From Chryseobacterium sp. JAH (GTDB taxonomy: Bacteria > Bacteroidota > Bacteroidia > Flavobacteriales > Weeksellaceae), in assembly GCF_001507335.1 (NCBI RefSeq), contig NZ_LMAH01000003.1:699041-763040 (forward strand): DNA of 64,000 nt, given 5' to 3'. The notes under the pieces were generated by a model that had not been told where the DNA came from, ran no database searches, and saw only the letters and a list, made by a program, of their open reading frames with translations. Position numbers and translations under genes: made by a program. Every line of letters starts with the position of its first letter. Position 1 is the stretch's first letter. Shown here in pieces: positions 52,654 to 62,103 of the stretch.

Positions 52654-53496
52654 ATGATGAAATTCTATAAGTATTTACTGTTTTTAGTATTACCTTTTCT
52701 ATTAGCTTCTTGTATTACAAGCAAAGATGTAAAATACATGCAGCCAAGTGAAAGTCTTGTAATCAATGAAGAGGGATTGATTCCGTATAATATTCCCGTT
52801 TACAGAATTACAAAAAACGATATGTTGACTTTGAATATCGTGACAACTCCCAAAGGAGATGCTGCTCAGTTTTATTCTGCTTTAAATACTTCTGTAGGAA
52901 CAGGAGGCACCACTATTTCAATGACTAACGGAACTGGAACTGGTGGTAATGCTATTGTGTATTTTAATGGATTAAAGGTTGATTCTAAAGGAGATATCAA
53001 TGTTTTTGGAATAGGGTATGTAAAAGCTGAAGGCAGAACCATAGAAGAAGTTAGTTTGGAGCTTCAGGAGAAAGTAAATGAGAACTTCCAAGAGGGAAAG
53101 TCTGAAGTGCGACTAAACACTGATGGTATTACATATTATATTTTAGGCGATATTGAAACTGTTGGGATTACTGGCGAGAAAAAAGCACATAAAAATACGC
53201 TGACTCTGACCGAAGCAATATCTATAAATGGTGGTTTAAACAGAACAGTTGACAGGAAAAATATTGTTATTCACAGAAAACTTCCGGAAGGAATTAAAGT
53301 AGCTAAAATAGATCTTACTCGCGAAGATGTGATGAATTCTCCCTATTACTACGTACAGAACGGTGATGAGATTTTTTTGACTACTCAGAGACGCAGCCTA
53401 AATGGATTCGGTAAGGACCCTATACAAACTGTTATAAGCGGAGTTTCGGTTATTACTACTGCTCTATCTATTTACCTACTTCTTAAAAACCTGTAA
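52654..53496 (+). CDS. Polysaccharide export lipoprotein (Wza/BexD-like)
   Basis: The product is 280 residues. The signal peptide KFYKYLLFLVLPFLLASC ends in a lipobox Cys. A polysaccharide export (poly_export) domain with MLTLNIVTTPKGDAAQFY and a following SLBB-like segment (YILGDIETVGITGEK) form the outer-membrane channel ring. The C-terminus has a hydrophobic segment (SVITTALSIYLLL) resembling the membrane-spanning helix of Wza. A second ATG lies directly after the first. It precedes the Wzc-like gene by 1 base. Confidence 0.87.
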   Translation: MMKFYKYLLFLVLPFLLASCITSKDVKYMQPSESLVINEEGLIPYNIPVYRITKNDMLTLNIVTTPKGDAAQFYSALNTSVGTGGTTISMTNGTGTGGNAIVYFNGLKVDSKGDINVFGIGYVKAEGRTIEEVSLELQEKVNENFQEGKSEVRLNTDGITYYILGDIETVGITGEKKAHKNTLTLTEAISINGGLNRTVDRKNIVIHRKLPEGIKVAKIDLTREDVMNSPYYYVQNGDEIFLTTQRRSLNGFGKDPIQTVISGVSVITTALSIYLLLKNL

Positions 53497-53497
53497 T

Positions 53498-55984
53498 ATG
53501 ATTCCGAAAAAAGTTGATACGGTAGATAAAAGTGCAGCTCAAAAAGAAAAGTTGGGATCTTTTGCTTTATTTGACATTGAAGATTTCTTACGAAGACTCT
53601 GGAAAAATTGGTATTGGTTTGTATTTGTGTTTTGCATTGGCTACGGAATTTCATGGTTCTACGGTAAATATTATGCACAAAGTATCTATTCATCAAACTT
53701 ATCACTAAGCATATCTAATGGTGCAGCAAGCTATTTTACACCTAACCAGTCAATCAACTTTATATGGGGGCAGGGAGGTAATCAGGATGGGGTTTACCTT
53801 AAGAAAATGCTGTTGTCAAGATCTCATAATGAGTATTTGGTTAAAGAGTTAAATTATTATGTCAATTACCAAACAAAAGGTCTTTTAAAATCTACTTATC
53901 TCGATAAGGACGACTCACCCGTTTTCTTAGAAATCGATACCAAGCACCTTCAGCAAGTTAATTATCCCATTACGTTGGTGCCTAAAAATGGGAATTCTTA
54001 TGAGGTTGTTTTACCTGATGAAGGTGAATCTACGAATCTTTATTCATACGAAGTGGAGGGTTTTCAGAATGTGAAAGCTTTTCCAAAACCAACCAATAAA
54101 GTTATTAAACTTAATGAATGGTATACTTCTCCTAATTTAAGATTTAGATTGGTTCCTAATCCCGTCACTACCAGAATTAAGCTTGATAATATTATAGTAA
54201 ACCTAAGTACAGTTAATGATGCTGTAAATGGTATCATCGGAACGGTAAGTGTTGATTTTGACAAAGAAATCAATACCATTATGATTATTTCCAAAAGTGG
54301 ATATAACCTAAACAGTACTGTGAATTTTTTAAATAAGTCTGTTGCAGAGCTTCAAAAGAAGAGGTTTAATGATAAAATAAAAGTGGATGCAAATACAGAA
54401 GAGTATTTAAGATCCAGCCTTGCAAATATCAGAAAGCAGTTAGATTCGAGTGGTGCCGTTTTGAATTATCTGAAAACCTCAGAAAAATTATATGATATTC
54501 AAAATAGAGATGAAAAATCTTTACAGCAAATTAAAGAATTAGAAGCGAAGAAGGCAGAGATTCTTAGTAAAATGGCTTCTCTAAGTAATATCAGAAACTC
54601 TGTGGAGACACAAAGTTTCGATAAGATGATCAGTCCTTCTGCAGCAGGTTTTGATGATGGATTATTCTCTGCATCAGTGGCAGAATTAAAAGCGCTTTAT
54701 CTAAAAAAGAGAGAATTGTCAGCCATTTATACTCCAAATTCTGAACCTATAAAGGAGGTGAATAGGCTCATTAGTGAGGCCAAGCAGAATTCATCTGGTT
54801 CCTTGAGAAATGTTTACACAGTGTATACAGATCAGCTTAATAAAATTAATCAGCAGGTCAGCGAAGCAAATTCAGAATTATCTATGTATCCTGAAAAACA
54901 AAGAAAATATTTGGATGCAGAGCGTGGTTACAATATGATTGAAGCTACTTATAACAGTTTGCTAACTAGGCAAAATGAGAGTAAAATGAGGATGGCAACG
55001 AACCAATCAGACATTACTGTAATTGATCCCGCCAAAAATTTAGGACAGCAACCAATAGGACCCAACATTAAAGGGACTAAAATGATAATCATTGGGGTTT
55101 TTCTCACATTGCTAGTTGTTTTTATTTTAATTGGTGGTTTACTTGATAGTAAGATTAGAAATATAAAAGAATTGTTATCTGTTACTAAAATTCCTCTATT
55201 GGGTGTGATAGGAAATAATAACAATGAAAATATGCTTACCGTTTTAGATAATCCGAAATCATCGGTATCAGAAGCTTTTCGTGGGATACGGGCTAATATG
55301 AGATTTCTGGCAAATGAAGATGGTAAAAGTAAGGTTGTTTTGATTACATCTTCTGTCGGTGGCGAAGGAAAAACGTACATTTCAATAAACTTAGCATCAG
55401 TCTTAGGCTTAAGTGATAAGAAAACGATTTTGCTGGGAATGGATCTTAGAAAACCTAAAATTTTCGGAGATTTTAATATTGATAATAAACATGGGATCTC
55501 AAATTATTTAACAGGGGAGGTGACTATTGATCAAATTATTAATAAAACAAAAAATCCAAATCTTGACGTGGCAACAGCAGGTCCCATTCCTCCAAACCCG
55601 TCTGAGCTTTTGATGAGCGATAGAAACCTTAAGTTAATTGAAGAACTTAAAATGAGGTACGATTTTATAGTTATAGATTCTCCACCTGTGGGGCTGGTTG
55701 CAGATTCTTATGACTTGATGAAGTATTCTGATGCCAACTTATATATTGTTCGCCATGAATACACAGAAAAGTATATGCTTAAAATGATCACTGAGAAATA
55801 CCATAATGACGAAATCAAGCACTTAGGTTTTGTTTACAATGATTATGTGGTGAAGCAAGGTTATGGCTACGGTTATGGCTACGGTTATGGCTATGGATAC
55901 TTTGATGAAGACAAAAATTATAATGAGCCTTTATTGTTAAAAATACGAAATTTCATAAAAGCGTATTTAGATAGAAAAAACTAA
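53498..55984 (+). CDS. Wzc-like tyrosine autokinase of polysaccharide export
   Basis: The product is 828 residues. A Wzz domain with an N-terminal helix at about 38-56 is followed by a coiled coil around 290-490 and a second membrane helix at 530-550. The BY-kinase domain has Walker A SSVGGEGKT (617-625), A' GMDLRKPK and Walker B VIDSPPVG. The C-terminal tail contains a run of alternating Gly-Tyr (seven Tyr at 789-801) as autophosphorylation cluster. It controls chain length and export together with the Wza-like protein. The tail is encoded by a tandem DNA repeat. Confidence 0.9.
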   Translation: MIPKKVDTVDKSAAQKEKLGSFALFDIEDFLRRLWKNWYWFVFVFCIGYGISWFYGKYYAQSIYSSNLSLSISNGAASYFTPNQSINFIWGQGGNQDGVYLKKMLLSRSHNEYLVKELNYYVNYQTKGLLKSTYLDKDDSPVFLEIDTKHLQQVNYPITLVPKNGNSYEVVLPDEGESTNLYSYEVEGFQNVKAFPKPTNKVIKLNEWYTSPNLRFRLVPNPVTTRIKLDNIIVNLSTVNDAVNGIIGTVSVDFDKEINTIMIISKSGYNLNSTVNFLNKSVAELQKKRFNDKIKVDANTEEYLRSSLANIRKQLDSSGAVLNYLKTSEKLYDIQNRDEKSLQQIKELEAKKAEILSKMASLSNIRNSVETQSFDKMISPSAAGFDDGLFSASVAELKALYLKKRELSAIYTPNSEPIKEVNRLISEAKQNSSGSLRNVYTVYTDQLNKINQQVSEANSELSMYPEKQRKYLDAERGYNMIEATYNSLLTRQNESKMRMATNQSDITVIDPAKNLGQQPIGPNIKGTKMIIIGVFLTLLVVFILIGGLLDSKIRNIKELLSVTKIPLLGVIGNNNNENMLTVLDNPKSSVSEAFRGIRANMRFLANEDGKSKVVLITSSVGGEGKTYISINLASVLGLSDKKTILLGMDLRKPKIFGDFNIDNKHGISNYLTGEVTIDQIINKTKNPNLDVATAGPIPPNPSELLMSDRNLKLIEELKMRYDFIVIDSPPVGLVADSYDLMKYSDANLYIVRHEYTEKYMLKMITEKYHNDEIKHLGFVYNDYVVKQGYGYGYGYGYGYGYFDEDKNYNEPLLLKIRNFIKAYLDRKN
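55859..55900 (+). repeat. In-frame 12-bp tandem repeat coding a Gly-Tyr tail
   Basis: The unit GGTTATGGCTAC occurs three and a half times at 55859-55900, with single-base changes in the third and last copies. Each unit encodes Gly-Tyr-Gly-Tyr, so slippage changes the number of phosphorylatable tyrosines without a frameshift. Confidence 0.85.
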
Positions 55985-55991
55985 TGATAAT

Positions 55992-56014
55992 AAACCCTCA
56001 TACTATGAGGGTTT
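55992..56014 (+). terminator. Terminator after the Wzc-like gene
   Basis: The perfect stem AAACCCTCAT/ATGAGGGTTT has a 3-base loop, 8 bases after the stop. The T-tract is weak. Confidence 0.65.
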
Positions 56015-56146
56015 GATCTTATCTGAAGATGGCAATCTGTTAAAAAAAGAATAATTTTGCTAGTTTGTCGTTTACTTTATAATAAATTATGTTTTTTTGT
56101 TTATTTTTAACGAAACATTAAGGTTATCATTAATGCAAAAATGTTT

Positions 56147-56154
56147 TATATTTG
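56147..56154 (+). promoter_or_regulatory. -7 box of the outer-membrane assembly operon
   Basis: TATATTTG matches TAnnTTTG, 42 bases before the ATG at 56197. The frame starting at 56152 lies inside it and is excluded. Confidence 0.65.
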
Positions 56155-56196
56155 CAAAAATTAATTTTTAAAATAACCATAAATCCATATTCTTCT

Positions 56197-57090
56197 ATGA
56201 ATAAAAAATTATTGTTTAGCTTTCTTACCCTCTTAGGTACAATGGTAAGTGTAAAGGCACAAAGAAATGAATTGGGAATTCGTCTTGGCATGAGTAATTT
56301 AGTAGGCGACATAGGAAATACCAATTACATTTTGCAGCAGCCATTGGATTTGGACAGAGCTTCAGAATGGGGAGTTCCTTTTTATGGTGGATTGTTATAT
56401 AGATTCAACTTTAATCCTCATCAGACCGTAAGGCTTGATTTGGGTTATAACCAAGTTCAGTTCAGTGATAAAGCTGCAAAGGAAGAATATAGGAGAAACA
56501 GAAATTCATTCGGAAAAAATAATGTTTACGAAGCAAGTATTGTTTTCGAATATAATTTATTTCCTGTAAATAATGAGCAATTAAGTATGGTAAGCCCATA
56601 TATTTTTGCAGGGATTGGAGGTTTAATGTTTGATGCACCAAAGGCTACATTAAATCATGACTTTAAAAGAAATGCAGACGGCGTGGCGCAGGCTCCTGTA
56701 GATGAACTAGATTTTGTGACAACCACAGAATATACAATGGGTAAAAAAACTGTAGCACATGTGCCTTTTGGAGTAGGATTAAAATATAAATTCAATCACG
56801 GTTGGGCAATATTTGCAGAAGCTACTTTTAGACTTGCATTAACAGATCAGCTAGATCACAGCAAGATACTTGCTAAAGATATTGTTTCGAACTACAATGC
56901 AGATATTTTAAACCCATCCACTGGCGGATCTCTTTTGCAGACAGGAGATTATTTTATTGTTTCTAAAGAAAGAGAAGCTGCTTTTCTTAACAGTAGAAAT
57001 GTAGGGGATACTGAATCAAGAGATTGGATGAATACCTTTAGTTTAGGATTGACCTATTCTTTTGGAAGACCACCATGTTATTGTGATTAA
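56197..57090 (+). CDS. DUF6089-type outer-membrane beta-barrel protein
   Basis: From ATG 56197 the product is 297 residues. The signal peptide NKKLLFSFLTLLGTMVSVKAQ is followed by an eight-stranded-barrel-like pattern (ELGIRLGMSNLVGDIG, then RLDLGYNQVQFSD, ending YSFGRPPCYCD). In Bacteroidota this family commonly sits before uppS and bamA, as here with a 6-base gap to uppS. It may help outer-membrane assembly. No biochemical function is known to me. Confidence 0.82.
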   Translation: MNKKLLFSFLTLLGTMVSVKAQRNELGIRLGMSNLVGDIGNTNYILQQPLDLDRASEWGVPFYGGLLYRFNFNPHQTVRLDLGYNQVQFSDKAAKEEYRRNRNSFGKNNVYEASIVFEYNLFPVNNEQLSMVSPYIFAGIGGLMFDAPKATLNHDFKRNADGVAQAPVDELDFVTTTEYTMGKKTVAHVPFGVGLKYKFNHGWAIFAEATFRLALTDQLDHSKILAKDIVSNYNADILNPSTGGSLLQTGDYFIVSKEREAAFLNSRNVGDTESRDWMNTFSLGLTYSFGRPPCYCD

Positions 57091-57096
57091 TTAATT

Positions 57097-57846
57097 ATGT
57101 CGTTGATTAAAGAAAAAATAAATTCCGAGAATTTGCCACAGCACGTAGCCATCATCATGGATGGTAATGGGAGATGGGCAAAGTCTCGCGGTGAAGAAAG
57201 AACATTTGGTCATAAAAATGCCATTGATGCTGTAAGAAATGCTATTAATGCATGTAATGAAGTTCATATTCCATACCTCACACTCTATACATTTTCCTCA
57301 GAAAACTGGAAACGACCTACTGATGAAGTAAACACACTGATGAGTTTACTTACCGAAACGTTGCTTTTGGAAGCCGAAGAAATTTTCAGTAAGGGGTTGA
57401 GGATGCATGTGATCGGAAATTTAGAGAAATTACCAGCATTGGTAAGAGAGCAGCTGTTGAAAGTTGTAGACCTTACAAAAGAAAATACAAAAGGGAATTT
57501 GGTTTTGGCCATCAGTTATGGTTCACAAAACGAAATTCTTAACGCCGTTAAAAATATCAGCACCGACGTGAAAGAAGGTAAAGTTGATATAGAAAATATT
57601 GATGAAAAATTATTTGAGAATTATCTCTATACAAAAGATTTTCCACCTGTAGATTTGTTGATCAGAACCAGTGGAGAAATCAGGGTTAGCAATTTTCTGC
57701 TTTGGCAGATTGCGTACGCAGAACTGCAATTTCTAAATGTTCTTTGGCCGGATTTCACAAAAGACATATTTTTTCAGTGTATTGTAGATTATCAAAACAA
57801 GGAAAGAAGATATGGCCTTACTGGCGAACAGATACAAATCAAGTAA
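57097..57846 (+). CDS. uppS: Undecaprenyl diphosphate synthase
   Basis: This 249-residue cis-prenyltransferase elongates farnesyl diphosphate to the C55 lipid carrier. The motif AIIMDGNGRWA (Asp22) binds the diphosphate, the FSSENWKRP block lies at about 67-75, and LLIRTSGEIRVSNFLLW carries the C-terminal Arg pair. It supplies the lipid carrier used by the WecA-like enzyme nearby and by peptidoglycan synthesis. It is in the same operon as bamA. Confidence 0.93.
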   Translation: MSLIKEKINSENLPQHVAIIMDGNGRWAKSRGEERTFGHKNAIDAVRNAINACNEVHIPYLTLYTFSSENWKRPTDEVNTLMSLLTETLLLEAEEIFSKGLRMHVIGNLEKLPALVREQLLKVVDLTKENTKGNLVLAISYGSQNEILNAVKNISTDVKEGKVDIENIDEKLFENYLYTKDFPPVDLLIRTSGEIRVSNFLLWQIAYAELQFLNVLWPDFTKDIFFQCIVDYQNKERRYGLTGEQIQIK

Positions 57847-57873
57847 ATTTAAGAAAAGAAAGATTACGATAAA

Positions 57874-60414
57874 ATGAAGTTTAGACTATTACCCATCATT
57901 ATGTTTGCTGCTTCTGCACATTTTTATGGACAGGTGACACCACAAGACAGCACAGCGGTAAATACCACCTCTGTCCTTGCGGAAAATCAAACAGGAACTT
58001 ACACTCTGAAAGACATTGTTGTTGATGGGGTAAAAAAATATACACCCGCTCAGATTCTAAGATTTACGGGTCTTACAAAAGGAGAGGAGGTAGATATTCC
58101 AGGACAGAAAATCAGTGGTGCCATCAAAAAACTTTGGGACACACAGTCTTTCTCTGAAGTAGAGGTTTACATTCAAAGTATTGAAGGTAAAACAGTCGTT
58201 TTAAAATTTTATCTTGAGGATTTAAAAGACCTTGGTGAAGTAAAATTCGTCGGAAAAGGGATTGGAAAATCTAAAAATGAAAAATTAGCTAAAGATAACA
58301 ACCTGAAGCCCGGTACAAAAATCACTCAGAATTTGATCTCAAGCCTTAAAACAAATATTCCTAAGGATTATGTGAAAAAAGGTTTTGCTGATGCTAAAAT
58401 TACGATTGAAGATAAAGTCAATGCAGGTGATCCTAATTTGGTAGACTGGACGATTAATGTTGACAAAGGCAGAAGAGTGAAAATAAGCCATATCGAATTC
58501 GAAGGGAACGAAAACGTTACTGATGCTAAGCTAAGAAAGAAAGCATTCAAAGAAACCAAACAGAAGAGATTCGGAATTGGTGGTATTTTGAAGTCTTCTA
58601 AATTTATCGAAGAAAAATATCAAGAAGATAAGCAGAGTCTTATCAACTATTATAACTCTTTAGGATACAGAGATGCACAAATCGTTTCTGATTCTGTATG
58701 GAGAAATAAAAAGAATAATTACGAAATCAACGTTAAACTCAGCGAGGGAAAACAATATTACATTGGTGATATTACGTTTACTGGGAACACGGTGTATTCT
58801 ACAGAATATCTTCAGAGAATCTTAGGATACAAAAAAGGTGATATTTACGACGCTGTAGGATTCAACAAGAAAGTTGGTGAAGACGGAGGTAAAGAAGACG
58901 ATTCAGATATCAAGTCGAATTATATGAATAATGGTTATCTTTTCTCAACCGTTACACCGGTAGAAAAATCGGTAAACGGAGATAAGATCAATCTTGAAAT
59001 CAGAATCAATGAAGGCGAACAGGCAACCTGGAACCGAGTAACATGGGAAGGAAACACGACCACTCACGACCACGTTATTCTAAGAGCTTTAAGAACAAAG
59101 CCGGGTGAACTTTTCAAGAAAACCGAAATCAAAAGAACGTATTTCGATTTAGCCGGGATGTCATTCTTTGACCCTCAGCAAATCGGTCAGGATATTGTAC
59201 CTAACCAGCAGGATAATACGGTAGATGTCAACTGGAAATTGGTTGAAAAAGGATCTTCTCAGGTTCAGTTGCAGGCAGGTTACGGTGGTAACAGCTTTAT
59301 TGGGACTTTAGGATTGACATTTAATAACTTCTCTCTTAAGAACTTCCTGAAATTTAAAGATTTTAGACCAGTTCCCCAAGGTGACGGACAGACATTATCT
59401 ATCACAGCGCAAGCGGGTCAGTACTTCCAGAACTATGGTGTTTCATTTGTAGAACCATGGTTATTTGGAACTAAGCCTACTGCACTTTCGGTAAGTTTAA
59501 ATAATTCAAGAGTTAATTACAGTCAAGTAAGCGGCCCGGATCAGAGATTAAATATCTTCTCTGCAACGGTCGGTTTAAACAGATTGTTGAAATGGCCGGA
59601 TGATTATTTCTCATTATATACAGGAATTCAGTTTCAAAAATATAACTTCAGCAACTATCCTTTTGAGTTTGGAGACACTACTGAGTTATATGGAAATGCA
59701 AATAACTTAAGTTTAAATATTGGTTTAAGCAGAAATTCTGCAGGTATTGATCCTATTTTCCCGACAATGGGTTCTAATATAGAATTGTCAGGTAAATTTA
59801 CTCCGCCATATTCATTGTTTAGTAACAAAGATTATTCTACAATGTCTCCAACGGATAAGTATAAGTGGATGGAATTCTATAAAATCAAATTCAAAGCTGA
59901 TGTTTATAACGAAGTTGTAGGTAAATTGGTTTTAAGGTCTTCTGCTGAAATGGGATTCATGGATGGTTACAACAAAGAATTGGGAGCGCCACCATTTGAA
60001 AGATTCTATGTGGGTGGTACAGGACTTTTCGGAGGTAGATTCGATGGTAGAGAATTGATTCCTTTGAGAGGTTACGAAAATGCTTCTACATACGGAGGTA
60101 CTATTGATGACATCACTCAGAAAGGTGGAGGTACTATTTACAATAGATTTACGTTAGAATTAAGATATCCGATTTCAATGAGTCAAACTGCTAAAATTTA
60201 TGCTCTTACTTTTGCTGAAGGAGGTAATGTTTGGAATACTTGGACCAAATACAACCCGTTCCAGCTCAAAAGATCAGTGGGTGTGGGTGTAAGAGTTTAC
60301 ATGGGTGCGTTTGGTTTGATTGGATTTGATTTCGCGTATGGATTTGACAAAACTGTTCTAGGAACAGAGCCGTCAGGAACGAAGACTCACTTCTTAATGA
60401 ACCAATCTTTATAA
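57874..60414 (+). CDS. bamA: Outer-membrane assembly factor BamA
   Basis: The product is 846 residues. The signal peptide is MKFRLLPIIMFAASAHFYGQ. Five POTRA-like repeats span about residues 45-440 (YTLKDIVVDGVKKYTPAQIL, VKFVGKGIG, ISHIEFEGNENVTDAKLR, and so on). A 16-stranded Omp85 barrel follows with the VGGTGLFGGRFDGRELIPLR region and the RGYE lid motif. It inserts beta-barrel proteins into the outer membrane. The following ompH genes encode Skp-like helpers. Confidence 0.92.
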   Translation: MKFRLLPIIMFAASAHFYGQVTPQDSTAVNTTSVLAENQTGTYTLKDIVVDGVKKYTPAQILRFTGLTKGEEVDIPGQKISGAIKKLWDTQSFSEVEVYIQSIEGKTVVLKFYLEDLKDLGEVKFVGKGIGKSKNEKLAKDNNLKPGTKITQNLISSLKTNIPKDYVKKGFADAKITIEDKVNAGDPNLVDWTINVDKGRRVKISHIEFEGNENVTDAKLRKKAFKETKQKRFGIGGILKSSKFIEEKYQEDKQSLINYYNSLGYRDAQIVSDSVWRNKKNNYEINVKLSEGKQYYIGDITFTGNTVYSTEYLQRILGYKKGDIYDAVGFNKKVGEDGGKEDDSDIKSNYMNNGYLFSTVTPVEKSVNGDKINLEIRINEGEQATWNRVTWEGNTTTHDHVILRALRTKPGELFKKTEIKRTYFDLAGMSFFDPQQIGQDIVPNQQDNTVDVNWKLVEKGSSQVQLQAGYGGNSFIGTLGLTFNNFSLKNFLKFKDFRPVPQGDGQTLSITAQAGQYFQNYGVSFVEPWLFGTKPTALSVSLNNSRVNYSQVSGPDQRLNIFSATVGLNRLLKWPDDYFSLYTGIQFQKYNFSNYPFEFGDTTELYGNANNLSLNIGLSRNSAGIDPIFPTMGSNIELSGKFTPPYSLFSNKDYSTMSPTDKYKWMEFYKIKFKADVYNEVVGKLVLRSSAEMGFMDGYNKELGAPPFERFYVGGTGLFGGRFDGRELIPLRGYENASTYGGTIDDITQKGGGTIYNRFTLELRYPISMSQTAKIYALTFAEGGNVWNTWTKYNPFQLKRSVGVGVRVYMGAFGLIGFDFAYGFDKTVLGTEPSGTKTHFLMNQSL

Positions 60415-60418
60415 CAGT

Positions 60419-60967
60419 ATGAAGAATTTTAAAATACTTTTCACTTTTGCTTTCATGTTGCTTTTCAGTTTCAGCAACGCACAGAAAATTGGGGTTGTCG
60501 ATACAAATTATATTTTAAATATGATGCCGCAATATAAAGAGGCAGAAGCAAGACTCAATTCTCAGATTGATACCTGGGAGCAGGAGCTTCAGAGTTTACA
60601 GGCCGAGTACGAAAAAAAAAGATCGGCTTTTGAAAACGAAAAAGTTCTATTAGTAGGAGATCAGTTAAAACTAAGGGAAAAGGAAGTTTTGGATTTGGAA
60701 AAAAACATCAAAACCACAACAAGTTTAAGATTCGGAAAAACAGGTGAAATTCACCAATTGAGAGCAAACTTGGTAGAGCCATTTCAAGATCAGATTTTTA
60801 CGGCCATCAAAACGATGGTGCAGAAAAACGGCTTAGGCATAGTTCTTGATAAAAGCAATGATATTAATGTGATTTCACTTGAAAAAAGATATGACTATAC
60901 AGATAAAGTATTGGATATTTTATTAAAGGGAACCACGGAAAAAGAAAAGAAAACTAATAAAAAATAG
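60419..60967 (+). CDS. OmpH/Skp-family periplasmic chaperone (first copy)
   Basis: The product is 182 residues. A signal peptide (cleavage after SNAQ) is followed by IGVVDTNYILNMMPQYKEAEARL and a long coiled coil typical of Skp. It holds unfolded outer-membrane proteins for the Bam complex. It starts 4 bases after bamA, so it is in the same operon. It is longer and more charged than the next copy. Confidence 0.85.
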   Translation: MKNFKILFTFAFMLLFSFSNAQKIGVVDTNYILNMMPQYKEAEARLNSQIDTWEQELQSLQAEYEKKRSAFENEKVLLVGDQLKLREKEVLDLEKNIKTTTSLRFGKTGEIHQLRANLVEPFQDQIFTAIKTMVQKNGLGIVLDKSNDINVISLEKRYDYTDKVLDILLKGTTEKEKKTNKK

Positions 60968-61042
60968 TAAAAGTAATTTTTCGGAATTAACTTTTACGCA
61001 AATTTAAAATCTAAAAACAAATTAATTATTTATTACCCCGTT

Positions 61043-61543
61043 ATGAAAAAATTAAGTGTATTATTTGCAGCAGCGATGATGGTTGTGTCTGTAGGTATGG
61101 CAAAAGCTCAGAAAATTGCTACTTTGGATGTCGCAGGTATTCTTAATGCAATGCCAGAAAAGAAAAAAGCTGATACAGAAATTACTACGTTTGTAGATTC
61201 AAAAAGAGCTGAGTTAAAGAAAAAAGCTGATGCTGCACAGGCGAAGTTTGCTCTTTATCAGAAAGAAGCTCCTACAAAAACTGAAGCTGAAAATAAAGTA
61301 AGAAGTGAAGAGATGCAAAAAGTATCCGAAGAAATGTCTCAGATGGAAGAAAAAATGAGAAAAGATGCTACTGCAAAGCAGGATGCTCTTTTTGAGCCTA
61401 TCGAGAAAAAACTGATGGATGTTGTAACTAAAGTTGCGAAAGCAAATGGTTATGATTATATCATGGATGCCAACTCTACTGGTCTTGTATACAAAGCAGG
61501 TCCTGATGCTACTCCAGCTGTGAAGAAGGAATTAGGTCTTTAA
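61043..61543 (+). CDS. OmpH/Skp-family periplasmic chaperone (second copy)
   Basis: The product is 166 residues. The signal peptide MKKLSVLFAAAMMVVSVGMAKAQ leads into IATLDVAGILNAMPEKKKAD and a Lys/Glu-rich coiled coil. It is a paralogue of the gene at 60419 and shares its role. The 75-base gap and the following terminator mark the end of the operon. Confidence 0.85.
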   Translation: MKKLSVLFAAAMMVVSVGMAKAQKIATLDVAGILNAMPEKKKADTEITTFVDSKRAELKKKADAAQAKFALYQKEAPTKTEAENKVRSEEMQKVSEEMSQMEEKMRKDATAKQDALFEPIEKKLMDVVTKVAKANGYDYIMDANSTGLVYKAGPDATPAVKKELGL

Positions 61544-61576
61544 GAATATAGATATTAACAAAGATTTATAAAAACT

Positions 61577-61603
61577 ACCACTTCTATTAGAAGTGGTTTT
61601 TTT
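61577..61603 (+). terminator. Terminator of the bamA-ompH operon
   Basis: The perfect 9-bp stem ACCACTTCT/AGAAGTGGT has a 3-base loop and is followed by seven Ts. Confidence 0.9.
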
Positions 61604-61610
61604 ATTTTTG
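61603..61610 (+). promoter_or_regulatory. -7 box immediately before the thioesterase gene
   Basis: TATTTTTG matches TAnnTTTG and ends 4 bases before the ATG at 61615. Transcription would start at about the first codon, so the mRNA may be leaderless. Confidence 0.5.
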
Positions 61611-61614
61611 CGTT

Positions 61615-62100
61615 ATGGAAAAAGAAGTATCAACGACGGTAAGGGTGCGATTCAGTGATTGTGATCCCATTGGGCATTTAAACAATGTCAAGTATTTAGA
61701 TTACATGTTCAATGCAAGAGAAGATCATGTGGAAGAATTTTACGGTTTTACTTATGAAGAATATACCAAAAAAACAGGCTGCACTTGGATTGCTATTCAA
61801 AATGAGATAGCTTATCTGAGAGAGGTGAGATATAATACGCAGGTAGTCATTAGTAGCAAAACGATAGAAATACAAGACAGAACTGCAAAAGTTGAAATTT
61901 TAATGAAAAGTCTCGACGAAAAAACAGTTCATGCTGTATTATGGGTAACGGTAATTTATTTTAATATTAAAACTAGAAAGTCTGAAGTTCATCCGGCGGA
62001 TATAAAAGATACTTTCCATAAATTCTTTGTAGATTTAGAACAGAAAGATTTCCAACCCAGAGTTAAATTCTTAAGGTCACAAAACGCTAGAAATTCATAA
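61615..62100 (+). CDS. Acyl-CoA thioesterase (hotdog, YbgC/4HBT-type)
   Basis: The product is 161 residues. The motif RVRFSDCDPIGHLNNVKYLDY contains the active-site Asp and is followed by the hotdog core. It hydrolyses acyl-CoA in primary metabolism. It is distinct from the pigment thioesterase at 23767 (SDCDPIGHLNN versus NETDPLGIVWHGHY). It lies directly before rfbD with a 3-base gap. Confidence 0.83.
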   Translation: MEKEVSTTVRVRFSDCDPIGHLNNVKYLDYMFNAREDHVEEFYGFTYEEYTKKTGCTWIAIQNEIAYLREVRYNTQVVISSKTIEIQDRTAKVEILMKSLDEKTVHAVLWVTVIYFNIKTRKSEVHPADIKDTFHKFFVDLEQKDFQPRVKFLRSQNARNS

Positions 62101-62103
62101 TAA

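Noticed and set aside
55859..55900. CRISPR-like or mobile repeat
   Set aside because: The repeat is short, tandem, in frame and codes for the Wzc tyrosine tail.
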